Source: Clostridiales bacterium (lineage in GTDB: Bacteria; Bacillota; Clostridia; Saccharofermentanales; Saccharofermentanaceae). From it: 64,000 bases of DNA. Both the position numbers and the translations under genes were made by a program. The notes beneath the pieces were generated by a model. That model had not been told where the DNA came from and did not search any database. It saw nothing but the letters and a program-made list of their open reading frames with translations. The stretch is from contig JAFZLF010000027.1 in the NCBI GenBank assembly GCA_017551625.1, positions 1-64,000 on the forward strand, in the 5' to 3' direction. Positions 30,925 through 40,129 of this stretch are shown piece after piece; position 1 is the stretch's first letter, and each line of letters opens with the position of its first letter.

Positions 30925-32760
30925 ATGAGCAGAAAGATAACCGGAAGCAACCCGATCCTACGGATGGATTTCCCCGACCCCGATGTCATCTTCGTCAACG
31001 GGGTCTACTACATGATCTCCACCACGATGCATTTTCTGCCGGGCGGGCAGATCCTGCGCTCATACGATCTTCTGAACTGGGAACATGCGGCGTATGTTTT
31101 CGATCATCTCGACGGCACCGATGCGCAGAAACTCACGGATGACAAATACGTCTACGGCAAGGGCATGTGGGCGGCAAGTCTCCGTTACCATAAGGGTACT
31201 TTCTATGTCGTATTTGTCTGTAACGATACATGGAAGACTTACCTCTTCCGGGCGGAGAAGATCGAAGGCCCGTGGAGAAAAAGCGAGATCGAAGGATTCT
31301 ACCACGACTGCTCGCTTCTGTTCGATGACGACGACCGGATCTACATCGTATACGGGAACCGCCAGGTGTACCTGACAGAGCTGAACGAAGAGATGACCGG
31401 TCCCAAGGAAGGAGGCCTTCACCGGCTGATCGTGGAGGACTCGGCGAAAACTCCGCTGGGCTACGAGGGTTCGCATCTTTATAAGATAGAAGGTCGTTAC
31501 TATCTCTTCATGATCCATTCGCTGGAGGATCGCTGGAGACGGGTGGAAGCGTGCTTCTCTTCGGATTCTCTCGAGGGAGAATTTACAGGCGGAGATGTTC
31601 TTAACGATGATATGGGATTTCGGAATTCCGGCGTCGCGCAGGGCGGGATCGTCTGTGGCGTGGGCGGGATCTGGAATGCCGTGCTCTTCCAGGACAGCGG
31701 AGCTGTGGGACGCATCCCTGTTGTTGTTCCGGTCACCTGGGAGAAAGAGACGCTCTCTTCCGGAAAGAAAGCGTACAGACCGGTATTCGGGATCGACGGC
31801 AAAGTGCCGCATGAGCTGACACTTCTGGTGTCGGATGCCGCGCCGGAGGAGTACCCGGACGGAACATGCGCGCCGGAGGAGTACGGAGAAACGGGCGGAG
31901 ATGCCACGGCTCCGGGCCTTTGGCCTCTTACCGGTTCGGACGATTTCAAGTACGGATTCGAGTGGGGCGGGAAAGATGTGCCTGATAAGGATGAAACTCT
32001 TATGACCGGTGAATCAAAAGAAGCCGAGGCCATACTCAGAGATACGATATTTCATCGGCGCTTCGGGTGCTTCGGACTTCGGAGCTTCTGGCAGTTTAAC
32101 CACGAACCGGATCCGGATCTGGTGTTTCGTGATGAGAAGGAGGGCAAGCTCTGGATCACGACGGATAAGCTGAGCCTTAATCTCAATCACGCGAGAAATA
32201 CACTGACGCAGCGGATGCTCTATCCGGAAGATACAGCGGAAGTAACGATCGATGCGTCCCATCTAAACGACGGTGACTGCGCGGGCCTTTGCGTCCTGCA
32301 AGGGAATTACTGCTGGGTCGGTGTCGAGAAGAAAGACGGCAGACTATACGAAGTGATGTACGCCCACACGAGCACGGAAGGACCGTGGGACTTAAGTCCG
32401 GTCAAGGGTGATCTGATCGAGGAACGACTGATCTCGTTTGGCACACCGGAGGGAGAGAACGGACAGTGTGGTCCGGACAAAAATCACGGACAGTGTGCCG
32501 AAGAGGATCGTGCAGCGGAAGGGGCGCAGAACGAAGAAGCAACGAAGATATGCGTCCGGATAGAAGTGCATTTCGAGCAGGAAAAAGATGAAGCGTCATG
32601 CGCGGTCCGAAGAGGAGAGTCCTGGCAGGAGATCGGAAAACCGCACAAACTCCGCTTCCGTCTGGATCACTTCACCGGCGCGCGGTTCGGACTGTTTGTC
32701 TATTCGCAGAAGACTCCCGGCGGGCGCGCGGGATTCTCGGAATTTATTAAGGGAAAGTAA
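30925..32760 (+). CDS. GH43 enzyme with C-terminal lectin-like domain, 611 aa
   Basis: A beta-xylosidase-type GH43. Catalytic carboxylates are in FPDPDVIFVNG (base), FYHDCSLLFDDDD and YEGSHLYKIEG (acid). The N-terminal ~310 residues form the propeller; the C-terminal ~250 resemble the concanavalin-like domain of this subgroup, starting near FWQFNHEPDPDLVFRD. Two low-complexity stretches (GTCAPEEYGETGG near 312; EGENGQCGPDKNHGQC near 510) interrupt it and look like insertions. There is no signal peptide, so it is cytosolic and would cut imported oligosaccharides. Only six bases separate it from the methylase stop. Confidence 0.9.
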   Translation: MSRKITGSNPILRMDFPDPDVIFVNGVYYMISTTMHFLPGGQILRSYDLLNWEHAAYVFDHLDGTDAQKLTDDKYVYGKGMWAASLRYHKGTFYVVFVCNDTWKTYLFRAEKIEGPWRKSEIEGFYHDCSLLFDDDDRIYIVYGNRQVYLTELNEEMTGPKEGGLHRLIVEDSAKTPLGYEGSHLYKIEGRYYLFMIHSLEDRWRRVEACFSSDSLEGEFTGGDVLNDDMGFRNSGVAQGGIVCGVGGIWNAVLFQDSGAVGRIPVVVPVTWEKETLSSGKKAYRPVFGIDGKVPHELTLLVSDAAPEEYPDGTCAPEEYGETGGDATAPGLWPLTGSDDFKYGFEWGGKDVPDKDETLMTGESKEAEAILRDTIFHRRFGCFGLRSFWQFNHEPDPDLVFRDEKEGKLWITTDKLSLNLNHARNTLTQRMLYPEDTAEVTIDASHLNDGDCAGLCVLQGNYCWVGVEKKDGRLYEVMYAHTSTEGPWDLSPVKGDLIEERLISFGTPEGENGQCGPDKNHGQCAEEDRAAEGAQNEEATKICVRIEVHFEQEKDEASCAVRRGESWQEIGKPHKLRFRLDHFTGARFGLFVYSQKTPGGRAGFSEFIKGK

Positions 32761-32855
32761 ATCTTTGCCGCGCGTTTCTTTTCAGGGACGAGGAGTTCAT
32801 GTATAATTCCGTTTGAAAAAGAAACGGAAAGATGCGCCGTCTCTGAGGCGTGAGA

Positions 32856-33986
32856 ATGAATGTGCTTATTGTTCTGATTATCGCAATTGTGGCGGTCCTT
32901 CTGCTGGGGCTGTACTACTTATATACCCGTATCCGCAACATCCTCTTTCAGGGGAAGGAACGTTCGATGTTCCCGAAGGACGAGCGCCGGATCCGCTCGC
33001 TTCTTTCGGCCGTGCCGCTTGCACTGATCATCGTGGCGAGCGTCATCCGCCCGTATATCGTGGTGGTTCCCGTACTGCACCTGATCATTTTCTGGGCGAT
33101 CCTCGAGGGGATCGTGCAGTTCGTCGAGTTTTTCCTGAACCGGAAAAAGGAGAAGGATGCTCCTTCTCGAAAGGCACCGTTCTGGCTGACCGGTGCGCTG
33201 GCGCTCGGCATCACGGTCATCTATATGCTGTATGCGTATTACATGGCGATCCATGTCTATAAGACGGAGTATAAGATCAAGACAGATAAGGATGTGCCGC
33301 CGCTTCGGATCGCGCTGATCGCGGACTCGCATATCGGGACGTGCTTCGGCGGACACGGCTTCGCGAAGCATATCAAGACGATCGAGGAGCAGCATCCGGA
33401 TGTGCTGGTGATCTCCGGTGACTTTGTCGATGACGATACGGATAAGAGAGATATGGTCCTCGCGTGCCGCGCGCTCGGCGAGATGCAGACCACATATGGT
33501 GTGTTCTATGTGCCCGGAAATCATGACGCAGGATACGGTGACAGTAGAGATTTCACCTATGACGATCTTCTCTCGGAACTTCGTCAGAACGGGGTCAAGG
33601 TGCTCGAGGACGATGCGGAACTTGTAGCCGGCAAGTACTTTATTATCGGACGTAATGACAGAAGCATGGAGCGGCTTCCGATCGACAGACTCATGATGTT
33701 TATCGACGATCCGTATTACACTATCGTTCTGGATCACCAGCCGAATGACTATGACGCAGAGGCTGCGGCTGGCTGTGATCTCGTCCTGAGCGGACATACG
33801 CACGGCGGGCAGATGATCCCGATCCGGCCGATTGGCGAGCTGATCGGTGCGAACGATGCGACATACGGATTAAGCACCCGCGGAAATACGACCTTCATCG
33901 TGACGTCCGGTATCGCGGACTGGGCGGTCCCGTATAAGACGGGAACGATTTCCGAGTACTGTATTATCGATATCGAACCGAACTGA
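32856..33986 (+). CDS. Membrane-anchored metallophosphoesterase (YkuE/YaeI-like)
   Basis: An N-terminal membrane block (helices at about 3-25, 50-75, 82-97 and 110-132) carries a calcineurin-like phosphoesterase domain of about 230 residues. Metal-binding motifs appear in order: IADSHIG, SGDFVDDD, GNHD, LDHQP and GHTHGGQ. Relatives hydrolyse lipid or UDP-sugar phosphates at the membrane. ATG 32856 follows GAGGCGTGAG; GTG 32850 is the alternative start. Hairpin GTCGCC/GGCGAC lies just after the stop (about 33993-34008). Confidence 0.9.
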   Translation: MNVLIVLIIAIVAVLLLGLYYLYTRIRNILFQGKERSMFPKDERRIRSLLSAVPLALIIVASVIRPYIVVVPVLHLIIFWAILEGIVQFVEFFLNRKKEKDAPSRKAPFWLTGALALGITVIYMLYAYYMAIHVYKTEYKIKTDKDVPPLRIALIADSHIGTCFGGHGFAKHIKTIEEQHPDVLVISGDFVDDDTDKRDMVLACRALGEMQTTYGVFYVPGNHDAGYGDSRDFTYDDLLSELRQNGVKVLEDDAELVAGKYFIIGRNDRSMERLPIDRLMMFIDDPYYTIVLDHQPNDYDAEAAAGCDLVLSGHTHGGQMIPIRPIGELIGANDATYGLSTRGNTTFIVTSGIADWAVPYKTGTISEYCIIDIEPN

Positions 33987-34142
33987 AAAAGTGTCGCCTG
34001 ACGGGCGACCAAAGTGATCTTCCTTTCCTGTTTAATGGACTTGTAAGAAAGAGATGCGGCGCAGACGGCCAAAGGAGAAACGGCCGGACCGGAGCCGGAG
34101 CTTTAAGTAAGAAGCCGCAAGATCCTAAAGGAGGAAAAGATC

Positions 34143-34823
34143 ATGAAAAAGGAAATCAACAACAAAGAGAACAAGAAGGAAGCCAAGAACAACATCACCG
34201 AGATCGTTTTTATCCTCGATAGAAGCGGATCGATGGGCGGACTCGAGAGTGACACGATCGGCGGATTTAACTCCATGATCGCCAAGCAGAAGAAGGAAGA
34301 CGGCGAGTGCTACGTGACCACAGTGCTCTTCGATTCGAAGGTGGAGACACTGCATGATCGCGTGAAACTCTCCGAGATCGCAGAGATGACGGATAAGGAG
34401 TATTTCGTACGCGGCTCCACAGCACTTCTCGATGCGATCGGAAGAACCATCAAGCACATCTCCGGGATCCACAAGTATGTCCGTGAAGAGGACGTGCCGG
34501 CGAATACGATCTTCGTGATCACGACGGACGGTATGGAGAACAGCAGCCGCGAGTACTCGGCCGAGAAGGTCAAAAAGATGATCGAGAAGAAGAAAGCAAA
34601 GGGCTGGGAGTTCATCTTCCTCGGTGCGAATATCGATGCGGTCAGCACGGCGAAGTCCTTCGGTATCTCCGAGGAGCGCGCAGTCAACTACCACTGCGAC
34701 AGCAAGGGTGTGGCGCTGAACTTCGGCGGTGTGGCGAAGGCGATCGGCAGCATGCGAGCCTGCGGCAAGATGGATGACTCCTGGCGCGCAGAGATCGATG
34801 AGGATTTCGAATCCAGAAGCTGA
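34143..34823 (+). CDS. von Willebrand factor A domain protein, cytosolic
   Basis: After a Lys/Asn-rich N-terminus (residues 1-17) the protein is a single vWA domain. The MIDAS metal site is intact: FILDRSGSMGG, the Thr in GSTALLDAIG and Asp in TTDGMENSS. No signal peptide or membrane segment. Such small vWA proteins usually work with an ATPase, but none is adjacent, so the partner is unknown. A strong ribosome binding site (AAAGGAGGAAAAG) precedes the ATG. Confidence 0.88.
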   Translation: MKKEINNKENKKEAKNNITEIVFILDRSGSMGGLESDTIGGFNSMIAKQKKEDGECYVTTVLFDSKVETLHDRVKLSEIAEMTDKEYFVRGSTALLDAIGRTIKHISGIHKYVREEDVPANTIFVITTDGMENSSREYSAEKVKKMIEKKKAKGWEFIFLGANIDAVSTAKSFGISEERAVNYHCDSKGVALNFGGVAKAIGSMRACGKMDDSWRAEIDEDFESRS

Positions 34824-34833
34824 TAATTCTGAG

Positions 34834-34853
34834 AAATGACACTTACGTCATTT
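34834..34853. promoter_or_regulatory. Inverted repeat upstream of the first binding-protein fusion
   Basis: AAATGAC-N6-GTCATTT spans 34834-34853 and lies about 20 bases before TATAAT at 34873-34878. It could be an operator or an AT-rich terminator for the vWA gene. Confidence 0.4.
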
Positions 34854-34960
34854 TATCTTGAGAAGACTCCCCTATAATGAAGCCAGGTCAACGGTGAGAG
34901 AAACCAGCATAGTCATGGTTGAAACCGGATGTCCCAGGTGTTTTATGGGGGAGTTTTATC

Positions 34961-37393
34961 ATGAAAAAAACGTTCAGCAATATGGCTGCCTTTATCCTTT
35001 GCTGCAGTATGGTCCTGTCTTCGGCCGCATGCTCGAAGAAGAAAACAGGGAAGGCCGCAAGGACTGTTCAGGAAACGGATACGTACTATCGTGCGGAGCG
35101 TATCGAACTTCCGCTTCCGGAGGTCGATCCGGATAAGCAGCTGCAGACGGCCTATATCGGGGAAGCGCATGTTTTCAGTTCGGCGATCGTGGCGACCTAC
35201 GAGATCAATTATGTCATGCCGCAGGAACTCGCGGAAAAATACCAGAGTTATATCATGAATCCGGGGACTCTCAGTTATGAGGAGGGTTCGGCGCTTTACG
35301 AGGAAGTGGACCGGTACAGCCAGTCCGGTACGATCGTATATAACCTCGATGGCAGCATCCGCTGCACCATTCCATATGGTGCTCCGGGATCGCCGTATCT
35401 CTCGGTTCCTTTCGAAGGAAACGACGGAAAACTGTTGGCGCTGGTCGAACACTTCGGATCTGAACCGAACTCGGATACGGCGTCGTATACGGTCGAGGAG
35501 ATCACTGAGACCGGCGAACTGGTCGATCCGATCGAGCTTGAATCCGGGGAAGCGATATTCCACGATATCGCACAGACCGCAGACGGCGGCTTTATCGCCA
35601 CCGGATACAGGGAGATCATGATATTTGATGCAAGCGGGAAGCTGACTGCGTCGGACAGTACGAGCGATGACGAGCTGATCCTGCAGCGTGTGTATATGCA
35701 GGACGGAAACTTCTATGCCCTCTTTGCGGACTTCGGCTCGATTGAATCAACAGGCTCCATCATCCGGAAGTTCGATCCTTCAACAGGAAAGTTCTCTCCG
35801 GAAAGTAAGAAAATCAGTCGAGACCAGTTTAACCAGGGCAACGATGGCGTCTATTACCTCGAGGGAAATAACGTAGAGAGAATCGACCTGGAGTCATGCC
35901 AGACGGCAGAAGTGCTTTTCTCGTGGAATGATGTGGATGTCAACCGCAAATCGATCGATTCGTTCTATATAAAATCGAAAGAGGAGATCCTCTTTGTGCA
36001 GAGCAAGGGAATGCTGATCGATCCGTACTTCGAGTCGGACGTGATCCCACAGCTCTTCCTGATCAGACTTACGAAGGAAGAGAAAAACCCGCATGCGGGA
36101 AAGAGCATCATCCAGATCGCATCGAGCATGAATTACTCGATGATCCCGGATGTTATTCTGGACCGGATCGTCGAGTATAATCTGGATCCGGAAAAGAAGA
36201 CACGTATCGAGTTCGTCGATTACAGCTCGATCTCGACACCGTTCCCTCCGACGGATACGGACGAGGATACGGTCATCGCACAGACGGTGGATAAAGTCTA
36301 CCTGGACATGGTGGGCGGAGCCGGTCCGGATATTCTCCTTAATTTCGGTGAGTACAGCCAGTTCGACAACGGAAAGATCCTTCTCGATCTGAATACCAAG
36401 ATCGACGGGGAGAACGGACTGAACCGTGAAGAGTATTTCGACAATGTCCTGCGTGCCTGTGAAAAGGACGGACACCTGTATCAGCTCCCGGTCAACTTCA
36501 TCGCATCCGGAATGGCGGCAAATGCAGAATATACAGATGGAAAAGCATCTTGGAACTATGACGATTTCCAGGCCGTCATATCTTCCATTCCTGAAAACAT
36601 GTCGATGATCCAGGAGATGCCATGGGCCGAGGTGCTCGAGAATCTTCTTTACGGAGAAGGACGGACCTTTATCGACTATGAGAATAAGACACTTCACTTC
36701 GATGATCCGAAGTTCCTGAAGATCCTGGAGATCGTAAAAGCGATCGGCTCCATGCGGACAGAAGCGGAGATTCAGGACAGCAATTACGAAGCATACTATT
36801 TGGGTACGAATATAGGTGAATATAATCTCAAGCAGGGCATGACAGCTTCCGCATTCTGCCGCCTGATCCATATCCTTGAGTTTGCCCAGTATGAGGCAGC
36901 CTGCAAGGAGGGCGTGACCTTCATCGGGTATCCCGGAAATGAAAACGGCGGACTCTCGGCCGAGTATAACCTGAGTATCGGCATCTCGAGCCAATCCTCT
37001 TACCAGGATGAAGCGTGGGACTTCGTATGTTTCCTTCTCGATAAAGACACGCAGTGCGAATGTGTAAAAACGTTTGACGGATTCCCGATCCGAAAAGATG
37101 CCTGTGAAGCTGTGCTTCTTGATCAGGTGGGAAGATATGAGAAATCGATGGAGACGCCGGGTGTCGGGTTTTACTACGATCAATTAAAATCCTACCCGGT
37201 ACTGGACAGTAACACGGTACAGCGCGCGATGGCGATGCTGGGGAATATCCACGCCGTGAGAACTTTTGATAAGACGGTGTTCCTCCTGATCAAGGAGGAG
37301 GCCGAAGGGTATATCCTCGGGAACCGCTCAGCCGAGGATGTGGCGAAGAATATCCAGAACAGAGCGGCGACGGTGATCAACGAACGAGGATAA
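34961..37393 (+). CDS. Lipoprotein: repeat-rich N-domain fused to ABC solute-binding domain, copy 1
   Basis: 810 residues. A lipoprotein signal (VLSSAAC) is followed by ~330 residues rich in short beta repeats with blade-like phrases (GGFIATGYREIMIFDASGK, IRKFDPSTGKF, GVYYLEGNNVERIDL), then from about residue 375 an extracellular solute-binding domain (family 1): MIPDVILDRIVEYN, GAGPDILLNF, LPVNFIASGMAAN and QDEAWDFVCFLLDKD. The N-part looks like a beta-propeller. No permease or ATPase genes are adjacent; the next gene is a paralogue with the same architecture. ATG 34961 follows GGGGGAG; an earlier in-frame start is unsupported. Substrate unknown, probably a saccharide. Confidence 0.88.
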   Translation: MKKTFSNMAAFILCCSMVLSSAACSKKKTGKAARTVQETDTYYRAERIELPLPEVDPDKQLQTAYIGEAHVFSSAIVATYEINYVMPQELAEKYQSYIMNPGTLSYEEGSALYEEVDRYSQSGTIVYNLDGSIRCTIPYGAPGSPYLSVPFEGNDGKLLALVEHFGSEPNSDTASYTVEEITETGELVDPIELESGEAIFHDIAQTADGGFIATGYREIMIFDASGKLTASDSTSDDELILQRVYMQDGNFYALFADFGSIESTGSIIRKFDPSTGKFSPESKKISRDQFNQGNDGVYYLEGNNVERIDLESCQTAEVLFSWNDVDVNRKSIDSFYIKSKEEILFVQSKGMLIDPYFESDVIPQLFLIRLTKEEKNPHAGKSIIQIASSMNYSMIPDVILDRIVEYNLDPEKKTRIEFVDYSSISTPFPPTDTDEDTVIAQTVDKVYLDMVGGAGPDILLNFGEYSQFDNGKILLDLNTKIDGENGLNREEYFDNVLRACEKDGHLYQLPVNFIASGMAANAEYTDGKASWNYDDFQAVISSIPENMSMIQEMPWAEVLENLLYGEGRTFIDYENKTLHFDDPKFLKILEIVKAIGSMRTEAEIQDSNYEAYYLGTNIGEYNLKQGMTASAFCRLIHILEFAQYEAACKEGVTFIGYPGNENGGLSAEYNLSIGISSQSSYQDEAWDFVCFLLDKDTQCECVKTFDGFPIRKDACEAVLLDQVGRYEKSMETPGVGFYYDQLKSYPVLDSNTVQRAMAMLGNIHAVRTFDKTVFLLIKEEAEGYILGNRSAEDVAKNIQNRAATVINERG

Positions 37394-37477
37394 GTATAAA
37401 ATTGCGAGAGTCACGGGATTGTAATTTTCTCCTCATATAATGAAGATGAGTAAGTATCCCGAGAGGGGGGCGGAACT

Positions 37478-39919
37478 ATGGGGTATGGCAAGGTTAAGAA
37501 AGCGGCAAGCATCCTGCTGGCAGCATCGTTATTGATGACAAGTGCATGTAAGAAGTCGGATCCGAGTGATGCATCGAGTCTCTCGGATCTGCCGACGCGT
37601 GTGACGATGGATCCGGACAATCCCAATAACAACGTGGACTATACCGTGGATGTCGTGAGGCCGGAAGATCCCTACTACGAAGTCGAGCGAAAAGAACTCG
37701 TTATACAGACGGATCCTTCGATGGAGTTGGATTATCTTACTACATTTGCCGGGCCTTCCTATGCCGGGCAATATATTACCTGGAGTTTTATGGCTAAGTA
37801 TGTGCTCCCGCCGGATATCCAGGCTCGGGTCGATCAGATGCAATTTCCGGATGACTACGACGAATATGTAGAGATCGCCGGAAAATACTGGCAGGAAGGG
37901 CTGGCTGTATTCGATGCATCCGGAGAGTATCTCTTTTCTCTTCTGGCAGATAGTCTTGATTCCTCGCCAGGCATGGCATTTGAGACGGCGAGTGGCAGCC
38001 TCGGCATGACGGAAACTACGATGGGGGAGGAGTGCCTGCTGGCAGATGTCCTTATGTTTAACGATAAAGGAGAACAGACCGGAAAAGAACCTCTAAGCTA
38101 TACGGATTATGCGCTCTCTTCATGGAACGGGAAATCGATTCTACTCCCTTCCGGAAATATTCTTCTTACCAATCTGGGTACCGTGATCCTTGTGGATGGA
38201 AACGGAAAGGAGATCTGGTGCCTGCCGTCGGATGAACGTTCCACGATCCAGAACGGCAGTGCGCGAGGTGCTTTTTACATAGACGGGAAGGTCTATCTCT
38301 ACTATATCAACGACTGGGACTACCCGGTGAAGCGCTTTGTCCGGGAGATCGATGAGATGACCGGAAAACCAGTGGGCGACATGCTCGAGATCTCATCAAA
38401 AGTGCCCGAGACGATCTTCCAGGGAGATAACGCCTGCTTCGCGGTCGGGGCGAACGGCATCGTCAAAGTCGATCTTCTGACCGGCGATATGGAGGCGGTC
38501 ATCAACTGGAATGAGACGGATATCAACTGGTATAACCTGAAGACCGACACATGCCAGATGATCTCGGAGGGAGAGATCTGTTTCCTGGAATATAACGAAG
38601 ATGCATATATGACAGATGAGAACCCACATGCTTATGTGACGCACTTTAAGAGGACGGCGACGAATCCTCATGCGGGGAAAACACTTCTGCATTTAAGTGC
38701 CTATGGTCTTTACGATTCGAGCCTCATCGACCTTCTGATCGATTACAATAAGCGGCCGGACGGCAAGGCCCGCGTCATGACCTATGACACGCGGGATAAT
38801 GTCAATTCCGTCATGCCCGTCAGTGTAGGAAATGCGGATATGGCATATAAGATCTTCCTGGACATGAAGTCCGGAACAGGACCGGATCTTCTGATGAACT
38901 TCACGGATTTCGGAGAGTTTGAAAACGAAGAGGTACTGTGCGATCTCAATACCTTTATCGACGGGGCATCCGGGATCGACAGGAGTCAGTACTTCGATAA
39001 CATCTTCAGAGCTTTTGAAACGGACGGAAAATTGTTCCAGATGCCGCTTCTCGTACAGGGGATGGGTCTTGTGGGTAACGCTGATCTCTGCGGACAGAGA
39101 TCCGGGTGGACGTATTCCGATTTTCTATCTATAGTCAAACAGTTCCCGACGGAAACGACGGCCTTCTTCAGTAAAACGGCCGAGGACTTTATGGTGGAGA
39201 TGCTTAGCAGTGATATCGCTTACTTCGTCGATTATGCGGCATGCGAAGCGAAGTTCGACTCTGCTGAGTTTAAGCAGCTTCTCGAGATCGCCAGACTCTG
39301 CGAGGTGCAGAGGGACCGCCAGGCTCTGGGGGACGACTATGAAGGTGATCCGGTACGCGATGGCATAGATGCCGGCCTCTGGGCTACGGTGTCGTATCTT
39401 CTCGATAGCGCGAGGGGCCTGGGCAGGTATCGGAAACTTAATGAGGGAAGAATCTCCTTTATGGGTTTCCCGTCTGCTTCCGGTTCCGGATTCGGAGCGA
39501 CGGCGAATATGTCGATCGCGATCTCGTCTTTCTCGAAGCACAAGGAAGAAGCCTGGGATTTCGTGATGTATCTTCTGGAAAAGGACGCACAGGTCAACCT
39601 GGGAGACAGATACGGAATCCCGGTGAACCGCGCCGCGCTCGATGAAAAGGTCGAGATGCAGATAGAGGAAGTGGAGAAGATGAATCAGAACAGCCAGAAC
39701 GATCCCGTTGCCGGACCTCCTGAAACGATCGAGGAGGCCGACATCGCTATGTTTATCAATCAGATCGAGCATATCGACAGAAAAATCGCGACCTATCCGG
39801 CGATCCTTACCGTGGTAAAAGAAGAGGCCGCGGCATACTTCGCGGGACAGAAGTCAGCGGACGATGTGGCTGCGGTGATCCAGAACCGCGTGATGCTGAT
39901 CCTGCAGGAAAGCCAGTAA
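37478..39919 (+). CDS. Lipoprotein: repeat-rich N-domain fused to ABC solute-binding domain, copy 2
   Basis: 813 residues, lipobox LLMTSAC. The same order is seen as in the preceding gene: blade-like N-half (TVILVDGNGKEIWCLPSDERS, RFVREIDEMTGKPVGDMLEIS) and a solute-binding C-half with SGTGPDLLMNF, LLVQGMGLVGN and KEEAWDFVMYLLEKDAQ. Both proteins end with a similar helix (SADDVAAVIQNRVM here, SAEDVAKNIQNRA in copy 1). Its promoter region shares TATAATGAAG with that of copy 1, so each copy has its own promoter and they may respond to the same signal. A shared-loop nested terminator follows. Confidence 0.88.
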   Translation: MGYGKVKKAASILLAASLLMTSACKKSDPSDASSLSDLPTRVTMDPDNPNNNVDYTVDVVRPEDPYYEVERKELVIQTDPSMELDYLTTFAGPSYAGQYITWSFMAKYVLPPDIQARVDQMQFPDDYDEYVEIAGKYWQEGLAVFDASGEYLFSLLADSLDSSPGMAFETASGSLGMTETTMGEECLLADVLMFNDKGEQTGKEPLSYTDYALSSWNGKSILLPSGNILLTNLGTVILVDGNGKEIWCLPSDERSTIQNGSARGAFYIDGKVYLYYINDWDYPVKRFVREIDEMTGKPVGDMLEISSKVPETIFQGDNACFAVGANGIVKVDLLTGDMEAVINWNETDINWYNLKTDTCQMISEGEICFLEYNEDAYMTDENPHAYVTHFKRTATNPHAGKTLLHLSAYGLYDSSLIDLLIDYNKRPDGKARVMTYDTRDNVNSVMPVSVGNADMAYKIFLDMKSGTGPDLLMNFTDFGEFENEEVLCDLNTFIDGASGIDRSQYFDNIFRAFETDGKLFQMPLLVQGMGLVGNADLCGQRSGWTYSDFLSIVKQFPTETTAFFSKTAEDFMVEMLSSDIAYFVDYAACEAKFDSAEFKQLLEIARLCEVQRDRQALGDDYEGDPVRDGIDAGLWATVSYLLDSARGLGRYRKLNEGRISFMGFPSASGSGFGATANMSIAISSFSKHKEEAWDFVMYLLEKDAQVNLGDRYGIPVNRAALDEKVEMQIEEVEKMNQNSQNDPVAGPPETIEEADIAMFINQIEHIDRKIATYPAILTVVKEEAAAYFAGQKSADDVAAVIQNRVMLILQESQ

Positions 39920-39939
39920 TCAGCGAATTTGTTGGAAGA

Positions 39940-40021
39940 AAGAAAAAGGAAACACTCCTTGCGACTTCAAACAGTTTGCGCAAGCGCAAAACTCGTCGCG
40001 CGGAGATGTTTCCTTTTTCTT
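39940..40021. terminator. Nested hairpin terminator, copy 2 of a shared-loop family
   Basis: AAGAAAAAGGAAACA-CTCC-GCGAC pairs with GTCGC-GGAG-TGTTTCCTTTTTCTT. The loop (39970-39996) reads AAACAGTTTGCGCAAGCGCAAAACTCGTC, nearly the same as the loop of the terminator at 14505-14579. Confidence 0.8.
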
Positions 40022-40089
40022 ATTTCGCATACAAACCTTGTCGATTCACGGCTTTCGTGCTTGTTTTCATAGGCGTGGCGCCGCCTTCA

Positions 40090-40098
40090 TGCTATAAT
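40090..40098 (+). promoter_or_regulatory. Extended -10 promoter of the aro operon
   Basis: TGC-TATAAT (TATAAT at 40093-40098) forms an extended -10 about 32 bases before tyrA. Confidence 0.55.
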
Positions 40099-40129
40099 AG
40101 ACCTACTTGTAAAAGGTAGGTATTTCGGC

